23,481 bases of DNA from a virus: positions 1-23,481 of IMG/VR virus record IMGVR_UViG_3300035682_000195, one strand, 5' to 3'. Shown here piece by piece: positions 6,132-14,852 of the stretch. The position numbers and the translations under genes are program-made. The first letter of the stretch is position 1, and each line of letters starts with the position of its first letter. A model generated the notes under the pieces. It worked only from the letters and a program-made list of their open reading frames with translations, searched no databases and was not told where the DNA came from.

Positions 6132-6887
6132 ATGGAAGTACAAATCAACGTACCATCAAACTTAAACGAGATACCTCTAAAGCACTATCAGGACTTTCTG
6201 AAGGTGCAGCAATCGTCTACTGACGAAGAGTTTGTAGCTCAAAAGATGGTAGAGATATTTTGTGGAATACGATTGACTGAGGTGGCTAAGATAAAGCTCA
6301 CTTCTTTGAATGAATTGATAGTACATTTCACTACACTTTTCAGCACTACTCCTAAATTCCAACCTACATTCAAGATTAAAGACGTTGAGTTTGGGTTTAT
6401 TCCTGAGTTGGAAGAAATCAGCTTTGGGGAGTATGTAGATTTAGACTCTCATTTGCAGAGTTGGGATAACTTTCATAAGGCAATGGCGGTGCTTTACCGA
6501 CCTATCAAAACACGAAAGAAAGACAAGTACGATATACACGACTACGACCCTAACATAGGAGCGCAGGACTTAATGAAATACGCACCCTTAGATGTTTGTA
6601 TCGCAGCATCGCTTTTTTTTTGGACTTTAGAAAGCGACTTACTTCAAGCTACCCTGAACTATTTGGAGAAGGAGATAGCGAAGCAGACGAACCTATCGCA
6701 GACTTTAGCGAAACAACTCAATTTAGCAAACGATGGGGATGGTATCAGTCACTTTATGCAATCGCTAAAGGAGACATCACAAAATATGACGAGGTTACCA
6801 AATCAAGACTTACTCGGTGTCTCACCTATCTCACGTTTGAGAAGCAAAAAAACGAAATTGAACAACGACAACTCCAAAGACAACTAA
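6132..6887 (+). CDS. Tail assembly chaperone-like protein, frame-0 product
   Basis: 251 aa. The N-terminal 160 residues are well structured (GFIPELEEISFGEYVDLD around 91-108, KAMAVLYRPIK around 117-127) and belong to a class of tail-region proteins in Bacteroidota phages. At codon 161 the mRNA reads through U9; the frame-0 product continues LFFWTLESDLLQATLNYLEKE and ends 88 codons later. A second frame opens at the same place (see the -1 extension). This organisation resembles gpG/gpGT tail chaperones that help load the tape measure, though the tape-measure gene lies 5.6 kb downstream rather than immediately next to it. The chaperone role is inferred; the protein family itself is not firmly named. 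Confidence 0.6.
   Translation: MEVQINVPSNLNEIPLKHYQDFLKVQQSSTDEEFVAQKMVEIFCGIRLTEVAKIKLTSLNELIVHFTTLFSTTPKFQPTFKIKDVEFGFIPELEEISFGEYVDLDSHLQSWDNFHKAMAVLYRPIKTRKKDKYDIHDYDPNIGAQDLMKYAPLDVCIAASLFFWTLESDLLQATLNYLEKEIAKQTNLSQTLAKQLNLANDGDGISHFMQSLKETSQNMTRLPNQDLLGVSPISRLRSKKTKLNNDNSKDN
6614..6620 (+). promoter_or_regulatory. Slippery heptamer T TTT TTT within a T9 run
   Basis: T9 runs from 6613 to 6621. In frame 0 the codons are CTT TTT TTT TGG, so T_TTT_TTT is an X_XXX_XXX -1 slippery site at which both tRNAs can re-pair. Transcriptional slippage on the T run would give the same fusion. No clear stimulatory hairpin was seen downstream. Confidence 0.55.
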
Positions 6888-6895
6888 GACGATGA
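6620..6895 (+). CDS. -1 frame extension of the tail chaperone-like gene
   Basis: In the -1 frame the sequence after the T9 run encodes about 91 residues: LDFRKRLTSSYPELFGEG, an acidic DSEADEPIADF linker and a well-formed FSKRWGWYQSLYAIAKGDIT block followed by a charged helix ending QRQLQRQLRR. There is no good start codon for independent translation; the ATG at 6596 reads out of frame inside the upstream domain. A fusion with the frame-0 N-terminal 163 residues would be about 254 aa. The TRP-rich block looks more protein-like than the alternative frame, so the fusion is probably a real product. A sequencing error in the T run (10 T) would make it the only product. Confidence 0.6.
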   Translation: MDFRKRLTSSYPELFGEGDSEADEPIADFSETTQFSKRWGWYQSLYAIAKGDITKYDEVTKSRLTRCLTYLTFEKQKNEIEQRQLQRQLRR

Positions 6896-7347
6896 CAGGA
6901 TTTTACGACATAACTACAAAACTTAAAAACCATTTCCTTGCAGATGCTATTGTAAACACGATAACTGAGGGCGATATTTTTGATGTGGATTTAAGCAAGC
7001 AAACAATCTTTCCGCTTGTACATATGATGGTCAATAACGCATCGTTTGAAACCAACGTGGTCAGGTTTAACATAAGCCTGATTGCAATGGACATCGTTGA
7101 CATCAGCAAGAAACCAACTACTGATATTTTTATCGGCAACTCAAACGAGCAAGACGTCCTCAATACCCAGTTAGAGGTGTTAAACCGAGTTTACGCTTTG
7201 ATGTTGCACGGCAATTTGTGGGATGATAAATATGTCGTTGACGGCAATCCTATATGCGAGCCGTTTACTGAGAGATTTGAGAACTACCTTGCAGGTTGGA
7301 CGATGACTTTTGATTTGTTGATTCCTAACGAAGTAACTATCTGCTAA
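6892..7347 (+). CDS. Probable tail terminator/completion protein
   Basis: 151 aa, start overlapping the -1 extension stop (ATGA). The sequence begins FYDITTKLKNHFLADAIVN, contains TEGDIFDVDLSKQTIFPL, NNASFETNVVRFNISLIAMD and a C-terminal GWTMTFDLLIPN strand. The size, the alternating strands and the position between terminase and tail genes fit a tail-terminator or neck protein that caps the tube and joins it to the head. Its specific role is inferred from context. Confidence 0.6.
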   Translation: MTGFYDITTKLKNHFLADAIVNTITEGDIFDVDLSKQTIFPLVHMMVNNASFETNVVRFNISLIAMDIVDISKKPTTDIFIGNSNEQDVLNTQLEVLNRVYALMLHGNLWDDKYVVDGNPICEPFTERFENYLAGWTMTFDLLIPNEVTIC

Positions 7348-8342
7348 TGCCACGCAAATTTACATTCACTACTCAGGTCTATGACAAAAAAACGGACTTC
7401 CCACAAACGGGAGACGTTGATGTCATTTACATTGATGCAAGTAAAAACCTTGCTTATAGATACGATGACTCTTATTATACTATCTCATCTGCTGAGGTAA
7501 ACATTTGGGGTGCAATGGGTAGCCTTTCAAAAGGCGGTGGAGGCGGAGGCGGTGCTTCATGGGGTTCAATCAACGGAACGCTATCAAACCAAACGGACTT
7601 AAACACGGCGCTATCTGCAAAGCAAAACACTTTGGTGTCAGGTACAAGCATTAAAACTATAAACTCAACTTCATTACTTGGCAGCGGAGATGTAGCAGTT
7701 CAACCTACCCTAACACTTACTACAACAGGAACAAGTGGTGCAGCTACTTTGGTGGGTGCTACTTTAAATATTCCGCAGTATAGCGGTGGTGGCGGTGGTG
7801 GCGGTGGTACGCACACTCCGTTTAAATTTAAAACAACTGTTTTAACTACGGGAGCAACAAGTGCGGCTTTAGTTGGAAGTACTTTGGGTAATTTTACAAT
7901 GGGTGCGAACAACATACATTGTTATCCGTACATTCCAAAATATTCATTTACTGCAAATGGTTTGTATTTGAATGTGCCAGTAGGGGTTGCTGGTAATTTA
8001 GGCAGAATTTTGATTTATCAAGATAACGACGGAGTGCCAACAACAAAACTATTTGAAAGCGCCAATCTTGACTTAGGAACAAACGGAATTAAAACAGCTG
8101 CAACAACATTTTCATTTGTAGCGGGTACAGTTTATTGGCTTGCTTTTCATTGTAATGCTGTACCAAGCGGAAGCATTAGCGGAATACCAGTTGCAAGTGC
8201 AATTAATTTCGCAATTCAATCAACATCACCAGTTACTGCGTTTACAAGAATTGTAACATTTGGAACAAGCTCACCTTCTCCATTAAACCCAACTTCAGCA
8301 AATAATTCAGTTTTGCCATTTATAGGAATAACCTCAGCTTAA
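7347..8342 (+). CDS. Tail fibre / receptor-binding protein with poly-Gly hinges
   Basis: 331 aa, starting TAATG after the previous gene. Three parts are visible: an N-terminal virion-attachment part (1-60), a first run of seven glycines (63-69), a shaft with the widespread fibre motif LVSGTSIKTINSTSLLGSGD (96-115), a second run of eight glycines (147-154), and a Thr/Ser/Gly-rich C-terminal adhesin domain (155-331). The C-terminal part is more AT-rich than the rest, which suggests domain exchange. Poly-Gly hinges flanking the shaft are typical of fibre adhesins that swap receptor domains. The receptor is unknown. Confidence 0.75.
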   Translation: MPRKFTFTTQVYDKKTDFPQTGDVDVIYIDASKNLAYRYDDSYYTISSAEVNIWGAMGSLSKGGGGGGGASWGSINGTLSNQTDLNTALSAKQNTLVSGTSIKTINSTSLLGSGDVAVQPTLTLTTTGTSGAATLVGATLNIPQYSGGGGGGGGTHTPFKFKTTVLTTGATSAALVGSTLGNFTMGANNIHCYPYIPKYSFTANGLYLNVPVGVAGNLGRILIYQDNDGVPTTKLFESANLDLGTNGIKTAATTFSFVAGTVYWLAFHCNAVPSGSISGIPVASAINFAIQSTSPVTAFTRIVTFGTSSPSPLNPTSANNSVLPFIGITSA

Positions 8343-8352
8343 AACTTTAACC

Positions 8353-8508
8353 ATGCCACAAGTAAGAAACGAAATTTACGACGACAACGGACTTGTAAGA
8401 GTAGAGTTTATAGAAGTAGACGAACCTACACCTGAAGAACTTATTGCCCAAAAGGAAGCAGAGTTATTAGCCGTATTTGAAGAACTCAAAAGATTAAAAG
8501 GTGAGTGA
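8353..8508 (+). CDS. 51-aa fibre-associated small protein
   Basis: A 51-codon frame begins 10 nt after the fibre stop and overlaps the next start by 8 nt. The peptide has a short beta-type N-terminus (QVRNEIYDDNGLVRVEFIEV), a DEPTPEE turn and a charged helix (LIAQKEAELLAVFEELKRL) that would form a coiled coil. Its place right behind a fibre gene suggests a fibre-assembly chaperone or a trimerisation partner; this is inference from position. Confidence 0.6.
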   Translation: MPQVRNEIYDDNGLVRVEFIEVDEPTPEELIAQKEAELLAVFEELKRLKGE

Positions 8509-9025
8509 TAAAGCTGAAATACAAAAGGAGTTAGAACGCTTTAGAGACTACGTTGTTAGTCAGTCAAGGCGTAACCTTTCGAGGCTGAAAAAGAACTCGT
8601 CTAAGAAGCTCTATCAATCTATCAAAGGTGATGTCAAAGCGATGCCTAACTCTATCTCTATTCAGTTCACAATGGAAGACTACGGAGTCTTTCAAGATGC
8701 AGGGGTGTCAGGAACCAAAAAGAAATACAACACACCGTACTCATACAAATCCAAGATGCCACCTCCGAAAGCATTTGACAAATGGATTGTGCGCAAAGGA
8801 TTATCTCCGAGAGACAAATCAGGTAAATTCAAGAGCCGTAAATCACTTGCCTTCTTAATTGCTCGCAGCGTGTTTAGAAATGGCATCAAGCCGAGTTTGT
8901 TTTTCACTAAACCATTTGAGGCAGCTTACAAAAGATTACCTGAGGAACTCGTAGAAAAATACGGAGTAGATGCTTTAAAATTATTCAACCAACAAATAGA
9001 CCAAATCATTAAACAAAATGGCTAA
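8501..9025 (+). CDS. Minor tail or head-tail joining protein
   Basis: 174 aa, with a GTG start at 8501; the next in-frame methionine is near residue 49, so GTG is preferred. Features are MEDYGVFQDAGVSG (59-72), a basic loop with RDKSGKFKSRKSLAFLIARS, and GIKPSLFFTKPFEAAYKRL. The basic, helix-rich profile and the order before large tail genes resemble HK97 gp10-like tail completion proteins, but sequence alone does not prove it. Confidence 0.6.
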   Translation: MSDKAEIQKELERFRDYVVSQSRRNLSRLKKNSSKKLYQSIKGDVKAMPNSISIQFTMEDYGVFQDAGVSGTKKKYNTPYSYKSKMPPPKAFDKWIVRKGLSPRDKSGKFKSRKSLAFLIARSVFRNGIKPSLFFTKPFEAAYKRLPEELVEKYGVDALKLFNQQIDQIIKQNG

Positions 9026-10067
9026 CATAAACGCAAGGAGTCCATACATCGTAACGATAAACGAATCAGGGCAAATAGAAACGAAATTAGAAATCTATCT
9101 TTGGAATGGAACTGGCTCAATGCCTGCCTCGCCTCAATACACGCTTTCTAAGCTCATTCCATCTTCAAACAATCCTGCAACATACTACGATGTATCTCCG
9201 TACATTAGAGAGTACATTTCACACGCAGCACTTCAAACTATCACAACAATAATTACCGCAACTCCGAGTGCGCAATGGTGCAATGTAGGCTTAAAGCTAT
9301 TCAAGAAAGTTACTACTTCGTTTATTCAGGTAGGTTCAACGCAAACTCATTTTGGTTTGGATGGCTACGGACTATATTTAGACGGAGCAAATCCTGCTCT
9401 TGGTAACTACTTACTTAGTCCTTCAACCTATACTTATAACTACGATTTCTCAGGTGAGTACGGATGGTTGACTTTGTACACAGGAAGCGGAAACTCGCTT
9501 AAATACACAGGTCTTACAACTGGTGTAACATCAACAACTTTATTGACTAACAACGTTTGGCGAGATGTACCAAGAGTGCGTTCTGCCTTTGGTGGTGAAG
9601 GTAACCTATTAGAGATAATTGACGGCTCTGCTAACGTGATTTACTCAGCTACGTTTGTACCTAAAGAGGAATGTAAATACACACCTGTTCAAATTGACTT
9701 TGTAAACAAGTTTGGAGCTTGGCAACGTGAGTGGTTTTTCAAAGCATCGTACAACGGATTGAGCGTTGAAAACACGGAGTATAATTTGATGCCTAACACA
9801 TACCCTGCCTACTCTCAATTGGAAGGTCAAAGAAAGGTCTTTAACGCTAACGGAAAGGAAACCATCCGAGTGAACACTGATTGGGTTTCGGAGAGCTTCA
9901 ATGAGGTCATTAAACAAATGATGTTAAGCGAGCGCATTTTGATTGACAAGAAACCTGCCAAGCTAAACACGAAATCCGTAGACTTAAAGAAATCTATCAA
10001 CTCATCTTTGATAAACTACGAGATGGAATTTGAATACGCATTTGACACTATCAACTCAGTATCCTAA
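9018..10067 (+). CDS. Structural tail or baseplate protein
   Basis: 349 aa. Beta-rich, with the first half composed of repeated Thr/Ser/Tyr strands and the C-terminal part carrying NANGKETIRVNTDWVSESFN followed by QMMLSERILID. There are no enzymatic motifs. It overlaps both neighbours (8 nt before, 1 nt after in TAATG) in a tail-gene run, so it is most likely a distal-tail or baseplate component. The exact role is unknown. Confidence 0.65.
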   Translation: MANINARSPYIVTINESGQIETKLEIYLWNGTGSMPASPQYTLSKLIPSSNNPATYYDVSPYIREYISHAALQTITTIITATPSAQWCNVGLKLFKKVTTSFIQVGSTQTHFGLDGYGLYLDGANPALGNYLLSPSTYTYNYDFSGEYGWLTLYTGSGNSLKYTGLTTGVTSTTLLTNNVWRDVPRVRSAFGGEGNLLEIIDGSANVIYSATFVPKEECKYTPVQIDFVNKFGAWQREWFFKASYNGLSVENTEYNLMPNTYPAYSQLEGQRKVFNANGKETIRVNTDWVSESFNEVIKQMMLSERILIDKKPAKLNTKSVDLKKSINSSLINYEMEFEYAFDTINSVS

Positions 10068-12337
10068 TGAATAGAAGCGTAACAATATACATCGAAGGGC
10101 AACGTATTGAACTCTTCAACGATGAGACTATCAACGTCACCTCATCAATCCAAAACGTTAAAGATTTATCCTTAACTTACACGGACTTCTCTCAGGGATT
10201 CACCGTGCCTGCAAGCGCACATAACAACGCTATCTTTGAGCATTGGTATCAATCGGATGTCAACGCAACTACTGACCCGAACCTACGCAAAGACGGATTC
10301 ATTGAGATAGACTTAGTAACCTTTCGCAAGGGCAAGATACAACTTGATGGCGCAGTAGTCTCTAACGGCAAACCAAGCGCATACAAAATCACTTTCTTTG
10401 GAGAGGGTGTAACGCTTAAAGATTTATTCGGAGAAGACTTGCTATCGGATTTGGACTATACGGCACTATCTCACAATTTTACCTCTGCTGAGGTTTTGGC
10501 ACGCATAACGAACACAACTAACCTTTACGATGTTAAGTATCCTCTAATCACGTCTAATCGCATTTGGGAGTATCAATCAAACTCAGTAAATGTACCTCCT
10601 CCAAACTGGTTAACATCTACGGTTACTAATAACGATATTCATAGCAATTCAGGAGGCATTGTTAAAACTGAACTATTCCCTGCGGTTAGGGTAACACGAA
10701 TCTTACAAGCTATTGCATCCAAATACGGGATAAGTTTTCAAGGCACGTTTTTAACGGATGAGCGATTTACAAAATTGTTCTTATGGTTCAAGGGCAAAGA
10801 GAGATTTATTAACATTTCAAGTCCGCAACTAATAGATTTCACAACCGTTACACCTACATTCACAACTTACGATTTAACAAGCTATGTAAACACGACTGAT
10901 AATAGCATTCATGTTCAGTACATAGACTCAAACATTATCAATCATATCATCCGTTTAAATGTAACTTCGGTTTCGTCTTCCGACCCTTACTATATTGACG
11001 TCTATCAAAACGGAAATTTGATGAACTCAATACAAGGAACAAGTGTACAATCATTTTTGCTTGATATTGTGCAAAGTGTAATTGGTTTGGATTCGGTTTA
11101 CACCTTTAAAATTCGTGGTGAAGGGGGTAACAATATAGCATTAAATATGCGATATGATGTTACTTATTTTGATAGTGGGAATTTATTTACTGACTATGTT
11201 GCGATTGCTTGCTCAAACGCAATTTACGCTTCTACAATAGACCTCTCAGCAAATGCTCCTCAAATGAAAGTTGGCGATTTCTTGAAAGGAATAATGCTGA
11301 TGTTCAACATGACTATTTACTCTATCAAAGACAACGAGTATTGGCTTGAACCTTTAGACGATTGGTATTCAAAAGGAGCAGTTGTTGATATTACTCAGCA
11401 CACCGATGTTACCACTATCGAAATGGAGCGAATGCCATTGTACAAAAAAATTCAGTTCAAGTTTGAGGATTCGGATTGCTTCTTGAATAAATACTTTAGT
11501 CAAACGTTTAATCGCAATTACGGAAATACAACTTATCAATATAATTACGATGGTGGCGAGTTTACAATTGACTTGCCTTTCGAGAACTTGCTGCAACAAA
11601 AATTTACAGGAACTAATTTGCAAGTAGGCTACTCGCTCAACGGAGAGTTTGCTCCATACATTCCAAAGCCAGTTCTTCTCTATCAATACACGAACAAAAC
11701 GTGCAATTTTAAGTACAAAAACGATGGAGGCGGTCACTCAACTGTCACGAGCTATACTCCATTTGGTCAAGACTTAGAATTTAACAACTCGGACGTTACT
11801 TTGAACTTTGCGCCTGAGACATCAACGCTTTTAGACTACCCAATCCAAAACACGCAGTTCAGTCAATACTACTTTAGCTATTTGTACAACCTTTACAACT
11901 TAAAGCAGCGATTGGTCAACGTAAAGACGAACCTACCTACAAGCCTGATTACAAACCTTCAGCTCAACGATAGATTGGTAATTAGAGACAAGCGTTACAT
12001 CATTAACGAAATGAACTCTAATTTAAATACAGGAGACGTAGACTTTCAGCTTATCTTAGATTTTAGACCTATTCTTAACTCTACAAATCCTACACCGCAA
12101 GTTAGCACGGCAGGTGGAGATGTAAACTATGCCGTCAATTTACCTAACGGAGTGTTTGATGCGACTTTATCCTGCGATAACGATGATGTAACATTTTCAG
12201 TAAATCCTGTAGAAAGCTCGCAGATTATTCAAATCGGCATTCCTGCAGGTTCAGCAGGCACGGTTTATACAATTCGCATTAATTATAGTTATATAAATGG
12301 TACAAGGAGTGGAGAATCTTTTAACATATTTCAATGA
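10067..12337 (+). CDS. Large tail hub/baseplate-like structural protein
   Basis: 756 aa, the largest protein in the window. The N-terminus (SVTIYIEGQRIELFNDETIN, then QNVKDLSLTYTDFSQGFTV) looks like a conserved tail domain; the middle is a long beta-rich region; the C-terminal 90 residues (from about STAGGDVNYAVNL) resemble an immunoglobulin-like module with DATLSCDNDDVTFSV. Position before the tape measure and size fit a baseplate hub or tail-tip protein; no lysozyme motif is seen. The C-terminal Ig-like part may be surface-exposed for host adhesion; this is inference. Confidence 0.65.
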   Translation: MNRSVTIYIEGQRIELFNDETINVTSSIQNVKDLSLTYTDFSQGFTVPASAHNNAIFEHWYQSDVNATTDPNLRKDGFIEIDLVTFRKGKIQLDGAVVSNGKPSAYKITFFGEGVTLKDLFGEDLLSDLDYTALSHNFTSAEVLARITNTTNLYDVKYPLITSNRIWEYQSNSVNVPPPNWLTSTVTNNDIHSNSGGIVKTELFPAVRVTRILQAIASKYGISFQGTFLTDERFTKLFLWFKGKERFINISSPQLIDFTTVTPTFTTYDLTSYVNTTDNSIHVQYIDSNIINHIIRLNVTSVSSSDPYYIDVYQNGNLMNSIQGTSVQSFLLDIVQSVIGLDSVYTFKIRGEGGNNIALNMRYDVTYFDSGNLFTDYVAIACSNAIYASTIDLSANAPQMKVGDFLKGIMLMFNMTIYSIKDNEYWLEPLDDWYSKGAVVDITQHTDVTTIEMERMPLYKKIQFKFEDSDCFLNKYFSQTFNRNYGNTTYQYNYDGGEFTIDLPFENLLQQKFTGTNLQVGYSLNGEFAPYIPKPVLLYQYTNKTCNFKYKNDGGGHSTVTSYTPFGQDLEFNNSDVTLNFAPETSTLLDYPIQNTQFSQYYFSYLYNLYNLKQRLVNVKTNLPTSLITNLQLNDRLVIRDKRYIINEMNSNLNTGDVDFQLILDFRPILNSTNPTPQVSTAGGDVNYAVNLPNGVFDATLSCDNDDVTFSVNPVESSQIIQIGIPAGSAGTVYTIRINYSYINGTRSGESFNIFQ

Positions 12338-12495
12338 TACAACAAATAATTACAATGCTGCAGTTAGATGATTTCTACGGAAACACGGAAACCATTGACA
12401 TCGCCAAAGGAAAATACAAGCTACACACGTCTCTGAAGAAAGGAATCAAACAAGCAAAACGAGAACTTATAAACAAACGAAATGGCAGAGGTTAA
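12334..12495 (+). CDS. 53-aa small protein before tape measure
   Basis: A 53-codon frame starts in an ATGA overlap with the large tail gene and ends 14 nt inside the tape-measure gene. The peptide is short and basic at its C-terminus (KKGIKQAKRELINKR). It spans an otherwise empty 144-nt gap exactly, which supports it as a gene. Function unknown; small proteins at this place sometimes assist tape-measure folding. Confidence 0.5.
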   Translation: MIQQIITMLQLDDFYGNTETIDIAKGKYKLHTSLKKGIKQAKRELINKRNGRG

Positions 12496-14251
12496 AAACA
12501 TACAAATAAACGTAGATACAAAACAAGCTACACAGGCGATGGATGACCTCGCCAAAGCTACTCACGATGTCTCTGCAAGTTTCGAGGAGGTCTATGGTGA
12601 CTTACAACCGCTCACCACTCGAATGGGCGAGGCTGAAGATAGGTTGTATGAGTTAGCTAACGCAGGACAAACGGCAACTCAGGAGTACAAAGATTTATTG
12701 ACCACCGTAGGTAACTATCGCAAGGTACAAATCCAAACGGATATGGCAGTTGATGCTGCTGCCAGTACGATGGCTAATAAGTTAGGTGGTGCGTTAGGTG
12801 GTGCTACGGCAGGATTCCAACTTGTGCAGGGTGCTATGGGTGCTTTTGGTGCTGAATCAGCTCAGGTAGAGGAGGCATTGCTCAAAGTACAATCTGCGAT
12901 GGCTATAGCTGATGGTGTGCGAGGATTCCGAGAGGCTATCCCATCTATCAAGGCATTTGGTTCGGCTATGAAAGCTGCTATCGGTTCAACTGGTATTGGC
13001 TTACTCGTTGTTGCGTTAGGTACTCTTGCTGCGTATTGGGATGACATTAAAGCGGCAGTAAGTGGAGTAAGTGATGAGCAATCAAGACTCAACGCAAAGA
13101 CGGATGCAAACGTACTTGCTCAACAAAAGAAATATGATGCTATCTCAGGTCAGGATAACATCCTAAAACTACAAGGCAAGTCCGAGCGTGACATCTTAAA
13201 GATAAAGCAAACGCAAATCCAAGCCGTAATCAAGGCAACGGAAGCTCAGTTAGTTCAGCAAGAAGCCACGAAGAAAGCGCAGGTAATGGCTGCAAGACGA
13301 AACCGAGACATCTTAGAAGGTATATTGATGTTCTTGACTGCTCCTCTTCAGCTACTCTTAAAGACGGTTGATAGCGTTGGTTCGGCATTAGGACAAGACT
13401 TCAACTTGCAGAAAGGCTTTAACAGGTCAATTTCCAATTTAGTATTCGATCCTGAAGAAACTGCAAAGGAAGCTGATAAGACGATTGAAGAAACAAAGAA
13501 CAAGTTAGCGCAACTTAAAAACGAAGCCGCAGGATTTACAATTGCTCTCAAAGAGATGGACAAGCCTGCCGAAAAGGTAGTAACTAAGTCTTCAAAAGAA
13601 GTAGTAAAGAAAGCTGAGGAAGAGGTGTCTATCCTAAAAGATTTTGAGGTTGAAAAAATTGATATCCGCAAAGCTACTTTAGACAAAACGTTAGAATTCC
13701 AAAAGTTAGAAAACGAAGGGCTAAAACAAGGATTAGATTTAAAATTAGAAATAGCTAAAGCAGAGAGGGAACTTAATAAGCAAAAGATTGCTGACATGAA
13801 TGAAGCCTTAGCAGCTACGGCATCTACTCTTGGTCAAGTTGCAGACTTATTTGGTAGAGAATCAGCAGCAGGTAAAGCAGCAGCTATCGCTCAGGCAACT
13901 ATTGACACTTATCTATCAGCTCAAAAGGCATATACTGCAACGGTAGGAGTTCCAATTGTAGGACCTGTACTTGCACCTATCAACGCAGGTTTGGCTATCG
14001 CTGCAGGTATTAAAAACATCAAAGCTATCGCAGCAGTTAAAACACCTGATGGTGGCGGTGGTGGTGGTGGTAACCTATCAAATAACTTTACGTCAGGCGC
14101 ACAAGCTCCATCGTTTAACGTGGTAGGCAACTCAGGTATGAATCAGCTTGCACAAATTCAGCAAACACCAATCCAAGCGTATGTAGTTTCAGGAGAGGTA
14201 ACATCAGCTCAGGCACTTGACCGCAACCGAGTCAAAAACGCAACATTGTAA
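12482..14251 (+). CDS. Tail tape-measure protein
   Basis: 589 aa. Mostly alpha-helical and Ala/Lys/Glu-rich with long coiled-coil stretches, a hydrophobic segment SAMKAAIGSTGIGLLVVALG (161-180) and a later Gly/Ala-rich helix pair around IAQATIDTYLSAQKAYTATVG. It determines tail length and is ejected ahead of DNA. At roughly 0.15 nm per residue the tail would be about 88 nm (inference). A short poly-Gly run near the C-terminus precedes a flexible NNFTSGAQAPSFNV tail. Placed among tail genes and preceded by a small ORF. Confidence 0.85.
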   Translation: MAEVKNIQINVDTKQATQAMDDLAKATHDVSASFEEVYGDLQPLTTRMGEAEDRLYELANAGQTATQEYKDLLTTVGNYRKVQIQTDMAVDAAASTMANKLGGALGGATAGFQLVQGAMGAFGAESAQVEEALLKVQSAMAIADGVRGFREAIPSIKAFGSAMKAAIGSTGIGLLVVALGTLAAYWDDIKAAVSGVSDEQSRLNAKTDANVLAQQKKYDAISGQDNILKLQGKSERDILKIKQTQIQAVIKATEAQLVQQEATKKAQVMAARRNRDILEGILMFLTAPLQLLLKTVDSVGSALGQDFNLQKGFNRSISNLVFDPEETAKEADKTIEETKNKLAQLKNEAAGFTIALKEMDKPAEKVVTKSSKEVVKKAEEEVSILKDFEVEKIDIRKATLDKTLEFQKLENEGLKQGLDLKLEIAKAERELNKQKIADMNEALAATASTLGQVADLFGRESAAGKAAAIAQATIDTYLSAQKAYTATVGVPIVGPVLAPINAGLAIAAGIKNIKAIAAVKTPDGGGGGGGNLSNNFTSGAQAPSFNVVGNSGMNQLAQIQQTPIQAYVVSGEVTSAQALDRNRVKNATL

Positions 14252-14271
14252 CAATTAAAAGTTGAATAGAT

Positions 14272-14847
14272 ATGAATATTATTGAACTCGTAATCGACCC
14301 TAAAGATTTACAAAGCGGAATTGATGCCGTGAGTGTTGTTGAATCTCCTGCCATTGAGGAAAACTTTATCGCCTTAGCAAAACACGAAGTAGAACTCAAA
14401 GAGGTAAGCTCTGAGAAGCGTATTCTAATGGGAGCTGCTTTAATACCTAACAAGAAAATCTATCGTGTAAACGCAAAGAAAGAGGAATACTACATCTACT
14501 TTTCGGAGGACACAGTACGTCAGGCAATGGAGTTGTTCTTCAAAAACGGCAACCAATCTAACGCAACCTACGAACACAAAGACGCAGTCAAAGGAATGAC
14601 TGTAGTAGAGTCTTGGTTGATTGAAGATGAGGTACACGATAAATCTAAAAAGTACGGCTTCAGCTTGCCAAAAGGAACTTGGATGATTTCTATGAAGGTA
14701 GATAACGATGAGGTATGGAATGACGTGAAAGCTGGCAAGGTTAAAGGCTTCTCAATTGAGGGTTACTTCGCTGACAAGTTAGAAATGTCTTTAGAGCAAC
14801 AAAAGAAAAATGAAATTATTGAACAACTTAAAGATTTACTAAAATAA
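14272..14847 (+). CDS. XkdF-type prohead protease
   Basis: 191 aa. The sequence matches XkdF-like phage serine proteases: SEKRILMGAALIPNKKIYR (47-65), FSEDTVRQAMELFF, TYEHK with candidate catalytic H102, and GFSIEGYF with candidate nucleophile S161. The protease would trim scaffold and capsid proteins during prohead maturation. It starts 20 nt after the tape measure and is followed by a coiled-coil protein. The catalytic assignment is by position in motifs, not by structure. Confidence 0.8.
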   Translation: MNIIELVIDPKDLQSGIDAVSVVESPAIEENFIALAKHEVELKEVSSEKRILMGAALIPNKKIYRVNAKKEEYYIYFSEDTVRQAMELFFKNGNQSNATYEHKDAVKGMTVVESWLIEDEVHDKSKKYGFSLPKGTWMISMKVDNDEVWNDVKAGKVKGFSIEGYFADKLEMSLEQQKKNEIIEQLKDLLK

Positions 14848-14852
14848 AAACA

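Noticed and set aside
6596-6616. Independent start at the ATG for the -1 frame product
   Set aside because: The ATG lies inside the conserved upstream domain and no leader is seen; fusion by frameshift at the T9 run explains the frame better.
7700-7915. Minus-strand frame with a proline run
   Set aside because: The proline run is the antisense reading of the GGN glycine tract in the fibre gene.
13348-13797. Minus-strand frame opposite the tape measure
   Set aside because: Ser/Phe-rich antisense of Lys/Glu/Ala-rich coiled-coil coding; no start context and no domain.
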